From contig JAURKF010000142.1 of assembly GCA_030831885.1 (NCBI GenBank), forward strand, positions 1 through 9,824: DNA of 9,824 nucleotides. Reading direction: 5' to 3'. The translations under genes and the position numbers were made by a program. The notes below the pieces were generated by a model. That model was not told the origin of the DNA and ran no database searches. It saw nothing but the letters and a program-made list of their open reading frames with translations. Positions 7,385 to 9,824 of the stretch are shown piece by piece. Source of the DNA: Flavobacteriales bacterium (GTDB lineage: Bacteria; Bacteroidota; Bacteroidia; Flavobacteriales; UA16). The first letter of the stretch is position 1; the number at the start of each line of letters is the position of its first letter.

Positions 7385-7924
7385 TTACTGGTTGAGGTAA
7401 AAGTCAATCAAGCCACCCGGAGCGGTAATACGAACCTCGCGCTTATCGTCATCAATTGATTCGAAAAAGTCATTGTTGAGTGGTATAAGGATTTCTTTTT
7501 TTCCGTTCAGAATTATCATGAGCGGATTGTTGCTCGACTCTTCAATGTGATCGATTATACCTATGTCACCATGCTCAGTATCGAAAACGCGGTACCCTGT
7601 AATAGCATGCAGTGCTACCCTTTTGGTGTCGGGTTCGCTCATGTCGCTTTTTTGAATGTAAATAGTCGATTTCACCAAGGATTTCGCTTTCTCTTCCGTA
7701 TCAACCCCTTCTAATTTAACCTTGGCAGCAGAGTTCGTTTTATATTCAAGTAGTTCAACGAAGTAGGGCACCAAGGTTCCTTTTACCTCCAGGAAGATGA
7801 TATCCAAATCCTCATAGTCGTGAATATCGCCGGTATCAAGTGCAGCGGTTAGTTCTCCTTTGAAACCGTGTAACTTCGAAAAGTAGCCTATGGCATGCAG
7901 ATCTTTTTTATCAGGAATTGTCAT
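7385..7924 (-). CDS. rimM: 16S rRNA processing / 30S maturation factor RimM
   Basis: RimM binds the assembling 30S head, with protein S19 as its main partner, and helps 16S rRNA maturation. The 179 residues are close to the family norm (about 170-182). The N-terminal RimM domain opens with FSKLHGFKGEL (15-25, family pattern GxxxxxHGxxGE). The C-terminal PRC-barrel half, from about residue 105, shows GYRVFDTEHGDIGIIDHI, NPLMIIL, EILIPL and a final APGGLIDFYL. It lies downstream of rpsP, as in the widespread rpsP–rimM–trmD–rplS order, but trmD does not follow; aconitase does, after 119 nt. An intrinsic terminator sits directly before its start, so expression probably depends on read-through from rpsP or on a promoter inside rpsP. 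Confidence 0.93.
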   Translation of the reverse strand: MTIPDKKDLHAIGYFSKLHGFKGELTAALDTGDIHDYEDLDIIFLEVKGTLVPYFVELLEYKTNSAAKVKLEGVDTEEKAKSLVKSTIYIQKSDMSEPDTKRVALHAITGYRVFDTEHGDIGIIDHIEESSNNPLMIILNGKKEILIPLNNDFFESIDDDKREVRITAPGGLIDFYLNQ

Positions 7925-7939
7925 TTCGTTGTACGCGTT

Positions 7940-7968
7940 AAAAAAAAAGCCACTCCGCAGAGTGGCTT
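7940..7968 (-). terminator. Intrinsic terminator between rpsP and rimM
   Basis: Read leftwards, AAGCCACTC (7968-7960) pairs with GAGTGGCTT (7955-7947) in a 9-bp stem with a 4-nt loop, followed at once by nine T (7948-7940), the last pairs overlapping the T run. This is a textbook shape, 18 nt past the rpsP stop. Only 15 nt separate the T run from the rimM ATG. Confidence 0.88.
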
Positions 7969-7986
7969 AGAGTAATATCAAGTTTA

Positions 7987-8535
7987 TTATGCTTCAGCGG
8001 CATCGCTGGCCTCTTCAGCAGCTGGAGCTTCTGTAGCTGGAGCTTCAGTTTCAACCTGAGCAGCACTAGCGCTTGCTGCTTCCGCAGCAGCAGTCATGGC
8101 TTTCAGGCGATTTTCATTCACTTCACGCTCATGTTTCATCTTCTTGCTTAGGCTTTCGCTCTTTTCTTTAGCAAGACGATCTTTTTTGCCCTGCACCTTG
8201 TTGCTCTTTTCTGCAGACCACGCTTCGAATCGCTTGTCTGCCTCATCTTGTGTAAGTGCGCCTTTCAGTACACCCTTTTGAAGGTGCTGACGGTACAATA
8301 CACCTGTGTAGCTCAGCATCGCACGCACAGTATCCGTTGGTTGTGCGCCATTGTTAAGCCACTCGATTGCTTTGGCATTGTCCAATTGAATGGTTGCCGG
8401 GTTTGTGTTTGGATTGTAGCTGCCTATGCGCTCAATGAACTTTCCATCACGTGGTGAACGAGAGTCTGCTGCTACGATGTGGTAGAAAGGACTTCCTTTC
8501 TTACCGTGACGTTGAAGTCGGAGTTTTACTGCCAT
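7987..8535 (-). CDS. rpsP: 30S ribosomal protein S16 with long C-terminal extension
   Basis: S16 binds 16S rRNA early in 30S assembly. The N-terminal 85 or so residues are the conserved domain, including [37 protein letters not shown] (25-41) and [16 protein letters not shown]. The protein has 182 residues against 82 in E. coli. The extra part is a Lys/Glu-rich, probably helical segment (about 100-147) followed by a low-complexity tail of Ala, Glu, Thr and Pro (about 148-182). Long S16 tails are usual in Bacteroidota. The gene seems to have its own promoter (box at 8591-8598) and is followed by a strong terminator, so it may be expressed mostly as a single-gene transcript with some read-through into rimM. 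Confidence 0.97.
   Translation of the reverse strand: MAVKLRLQRHGKKGSPFYHIVAADSRSPRDGKFIERIGSYNPNTNPATIQLDNAKAIEWLNNGAQPTDTVRAMLSYTGVLYRQHLQKGVLKGALTQDEADKRFEAWSAEKSNKVQGKKDRLAKEKSESLSKKMKHEREVNENRLKAMTAAAEAASASAAQVETEAPATEAPAAEEASDAAEA
8020..8049 (-). repeat. Two-copy 15-bp tandem repeat in the rpsP tail
   Basis: AGCTGGAGCTTCTGT (8020-8034) is followed directly by AGCTGGAGCTTCAGT (8035-8049), with one mismatch. On the coding strand it encodes [10 protein letters not shown] in the low-complexity S16 tail. It is in frame, so a gain or loss of units would only change tail length. Confidence 0.8.
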
Positions 8536-8590
8536 GTTTTTTTGTTTGTTGGGTGCGAAACCCGGTTAACAGTTATTGATTTTAGGGGCG

Positions 8591-8598
8591 CAAATGTA
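8591..8598 (-). promoter_or_regulatory. Promoter -7 box for rpsP
   Basis: The minus strand reads TACATTTG, an exact TAnnTTTG match, followed by CGCCCC. Transcription would begin near 8583-8587, giving a leader of about 50 nt to the ATG at 8535. Upstream (to the right) are A/T tracts at 8613-8617, 8631-8639 and 8648-8654 that could act as an UP-like element. A TTTTTG lies upstream but with a spacer of only 13 nt, short for a -33 element. Confidence 0.55.
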
Positions 8599-8685
8599 CG
8601 AGGTTGTTACTCAAAAACATGGTTCTATGGAAAAAAAAATGGTTGGCAAAAAAACGACATTGGATTTAGTCCGTAATTGTCGGCG

Positions 8686-8693
8686 TAAATCTG
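8686..8693 (+). promoter_or_regulatory. Weak candidate -7 box for the 8714 gene
   Basis: TAAATCTG fits TAnnTTTG with one mismatch, and a TTG lies 23 nt upstream (8660-8662). Transcription would begin near 8698-8702, just before the ATG at 8714. The match is weak and the following bases (ATTG) differ from the other candidate boxes in the window. Confidence 0.25.
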
Positions 8694-8713
8694 ATTGATT
8701 TTTCAGTAAAGAA

Positions 8714-9265
8714 ATGAATAAACGTCTGATAATTAGTTTTGTAATTGCGTGTGGTACTCTTTTTTGCCCAGGGATTGTGAAAGGGCAGTATGAAGACAAC
8801 CCCTTGCGAGGTGAGCGATGGATGAGTTTCGGGGGAGGACTTAATTCAGCCGATTTCTGGTCATGGCAAGGAATGGTTTCTTATTCCAAGCGTGGAGAAA
8901 CTTCGCTGGTTCAGAGCCGGATTTGCTTCACGCAAGAACTTTTAATTGCAGCAGATGACTCGTGCACCGATCGTCGAAACAAGCTGACCGAGCTGGGGTT
9001 GCTTTGGGGTGATGGCTGGGCCGGCAAGAAGTGGTACGCCACGGGCGCGCTTGGTTTTGGTTTTAATGTCCGACAATTTTGTCGAAAGGCGGATTATGAA
9101 AACGAATACGTGACGGGCATTACGTTGGGTGTGCCCTTTCAAATAGAGGCCGGTTTGCGGCTTGGAAAATATTCAGGAATTAGTCTGGTCGGCGTGGGCA
9201 ATTGGAATTTCCGCGAATCCTATGCAGGTGCTCATTTGGCATATATTCGTTATTTGCGTAAATGA
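8714..9265 (+). CDS. Secreted protein of unknown function, possibly beta-rich
   Basis: I do not recognise a family. The 183-residue protein starts MNKRLIISFVIACGTLFCPG, a clear signal peptide with a likely signal peptidase I cut after VKG (residue 24), so it probably acts in the periplasm or outer membrane. The mature part has short alternating hydrophobic and aromatic stretches (GWAGKKWYATGALGFGFNV, ITLGVPFQIEAGLRLG, GISLVGVGNWNF, GAHLAYIRY) that look like beta strands, as in small outer-membrane barrels; this is inference. Three cysteines remain after cleavage. VIAC at 10-13 resembles a lipobox, but that signal would be unusually short. An A-rich AAAGAA precedes the ATG. The stop overlaps the rsmE start as ATGA, so the two genes are probably co-transcribed. 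Confidence 0.75.
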   Translation: MNKRLIISFVIACGTLFCPGIVKGQYEDNPLRGERWMSFGGGLNSADFWSWQGMVSYSKRGETSLVQSRICFTQELLIAADDSCTDRRNKLTELGLLWGDGWAGKKWYATGALGFGFNVRQFCRKADYENEYVTGITLGVPFQIEAGLRLGKYSGISLVGVGNWNFRESYAGAHLAYIRYLRK

Positions 9266-9824
9266 GCACAACTTTTTTTTATCACGCACTTGCATCTATG
9301 AATCGCACTGTGGAGTTCGACTCTTCGGAGGCGACGCACATACACAAGGCCTTGCGATTGAGAAGTGGTGATTTTATCGAAGTGACGAATGGAATGGGAG
9401 AGTTATTTAAGGCTGAACTCATTGTGGACAGACATAAAGTGAGTGCCACTCCTGTGCAACAAATGCCAACTACCGATTTACCCGTCGCATTGCATCTTGG
9501 GATTGCACCCACCAAAAATGCCGATAGGATAGAATGGTTGGTGGAGAAAGCTATCGAATTAGGGGTGGGGGAAATCAGCCTTTTACAATGCCAACATTCC
9601 GAGCGATCTCGCTATTCGATCGAACGGTTGCAAAGGGTTGCTGTTTCTGCGCTTAAGCAGTCGCGCCGAACTTTTCTCCCCGTTATTCATGAGCTCATCG
9701 ATTTTGAGCAATGGATTGCGGGAATCGACACAGATCAGCGCTTCATAGCGCATTGCTTCGAACAGATGCCGCGCACCTTGTTGCGTGATGCACTAACCTC
9801 CGAATCATCCGTATGTATTGCCAT
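9262..9824 (+). CDS. rsmE: 16S rRNA m3U1498 methyltransferase RsmE (3'-truncated by window)
   Basis: RsmE is a SPOUT methyltransferase that uses S-adenosylmethionine to methylate N3 of U1498 in 16S rRNA within the assembled 30S subunit. The 187 visible residues hold the N-terminal PUA-like domain, with HIHKALRLRSGDFIEVTNG (26-44), and the first part of the catalytic domain, with IAPTKNADRIEWLVEKAIELG (81-101), HSERSRYSIERLQRVA (112-127) and SALKQSRRTFLP (129-140, family pattern EAxxQSxR). The knotted SAM site, with its GPEGG motif, would lie beyond the right edge, since the family has about 235-245 residues. ATG 9262 overlaps the previous gene's TGA by 4 nt (ATGA), and the resulting N-terminus MSTTFFYH fits the family. 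Confidence 0.93.
   Translation, partial: MSTTFFYHALASMNRTVEFDSSEATHIHKALRLRSGDFIEVTNGMGELFKAELIVDRHKVSATPVQQMPTTDLPVALHLGIAPTKNADRIEWLVEKAIELGVGEISLLQCQHSERSRYSIERLQRVAVSALKQSRRTFLPVIHELIDFEQWIAGIDTDQRFIAHCFEQMPRTLLRDALTSESSVCIA

Noticed and set aside
8536..8713. Possible small RNA in the rpsP–8714 intergenic gap
   Set aside because: The gap shows promoter elements and A-tracts but no strong hairpin followed by a T run that would mark an RNA gene.
8744..8755. Lipobox-like VIAC in the 8714 protein
   Set aside because: Lipidation at C13 would leave a signal of only 12 residues, and a normal signal peptidase I site follows at residue 24. It is not excluded, only less likely.

Overview
The window looks like ordinary chromosomal DNA from a member of the Bacteroidota, perhaps near Flavobacteriales. 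The evidence is an LpxC–FabZ fusion, a DUF4301-type protein, an S16 protein with a long Ala/Glu-rich tail, starts without clear Shine-Dalgarno sequences, and promoter elements of the TAnnTTTG type. I see no rRNA, tRNA, CRISPR array, insertion sequence, phage gene or attachment site. Base and codon use look even throughout, so nothing points to recent transfer.

Layout from left to right. A stand-alone histidine phosphotransfer (HPt) protein lies at 57-422 (+), followed by a possible terminator and then a DUF4301 protein at 542-2026 (+). The latter ends tail-to-tail with a leftward block, and the two stop codons share one CTAG. Reading leftwards, that block is lpxC/fabZ (4863-3427), lpxA (3430-2651) and an ABC ATPase (2646-2023). 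The genes overlap or are 4 nt apart, so they probably form one lipid A operon. Aconitase (7265-4992) comes next, also leftward, and ends at a strong symmetric hairpin. Right of it are rimM (7924-7385) and rpsP (8535-7987), leftward, with an intrinsic terminator between them. The right end is rightward: a secreted protein of unknown function (8714-9265), coupled by ATGA to rsmE, which runs off the window.

How the genes fit together. LpxC and LpxA catalyse adjacent early steps of lipid A synthesis, and FabZ makes fatty acyl chains from the same hydroxyacyl-ACP pool, so the fusion and operon join envelope lipid supply. RpsP, RimM and RsmE all serve the 30S ribosomal subunit. Aconitase is a TCA-cycle enzyme of the mitochondrial type.

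I did not find a clear new multi-gene system. The points most worth a second look are the DUF4301 protein, which carries motifs like those of UDP-sugar pyrophosphorylases; the partnerless ABC ATPase with unusual Q- and H-loops at the end of the lipid A operon; the terminator separating rpsP from rimM with no room for a promoter after it; and a recurring TAnnTTYGC box in front of four genes.
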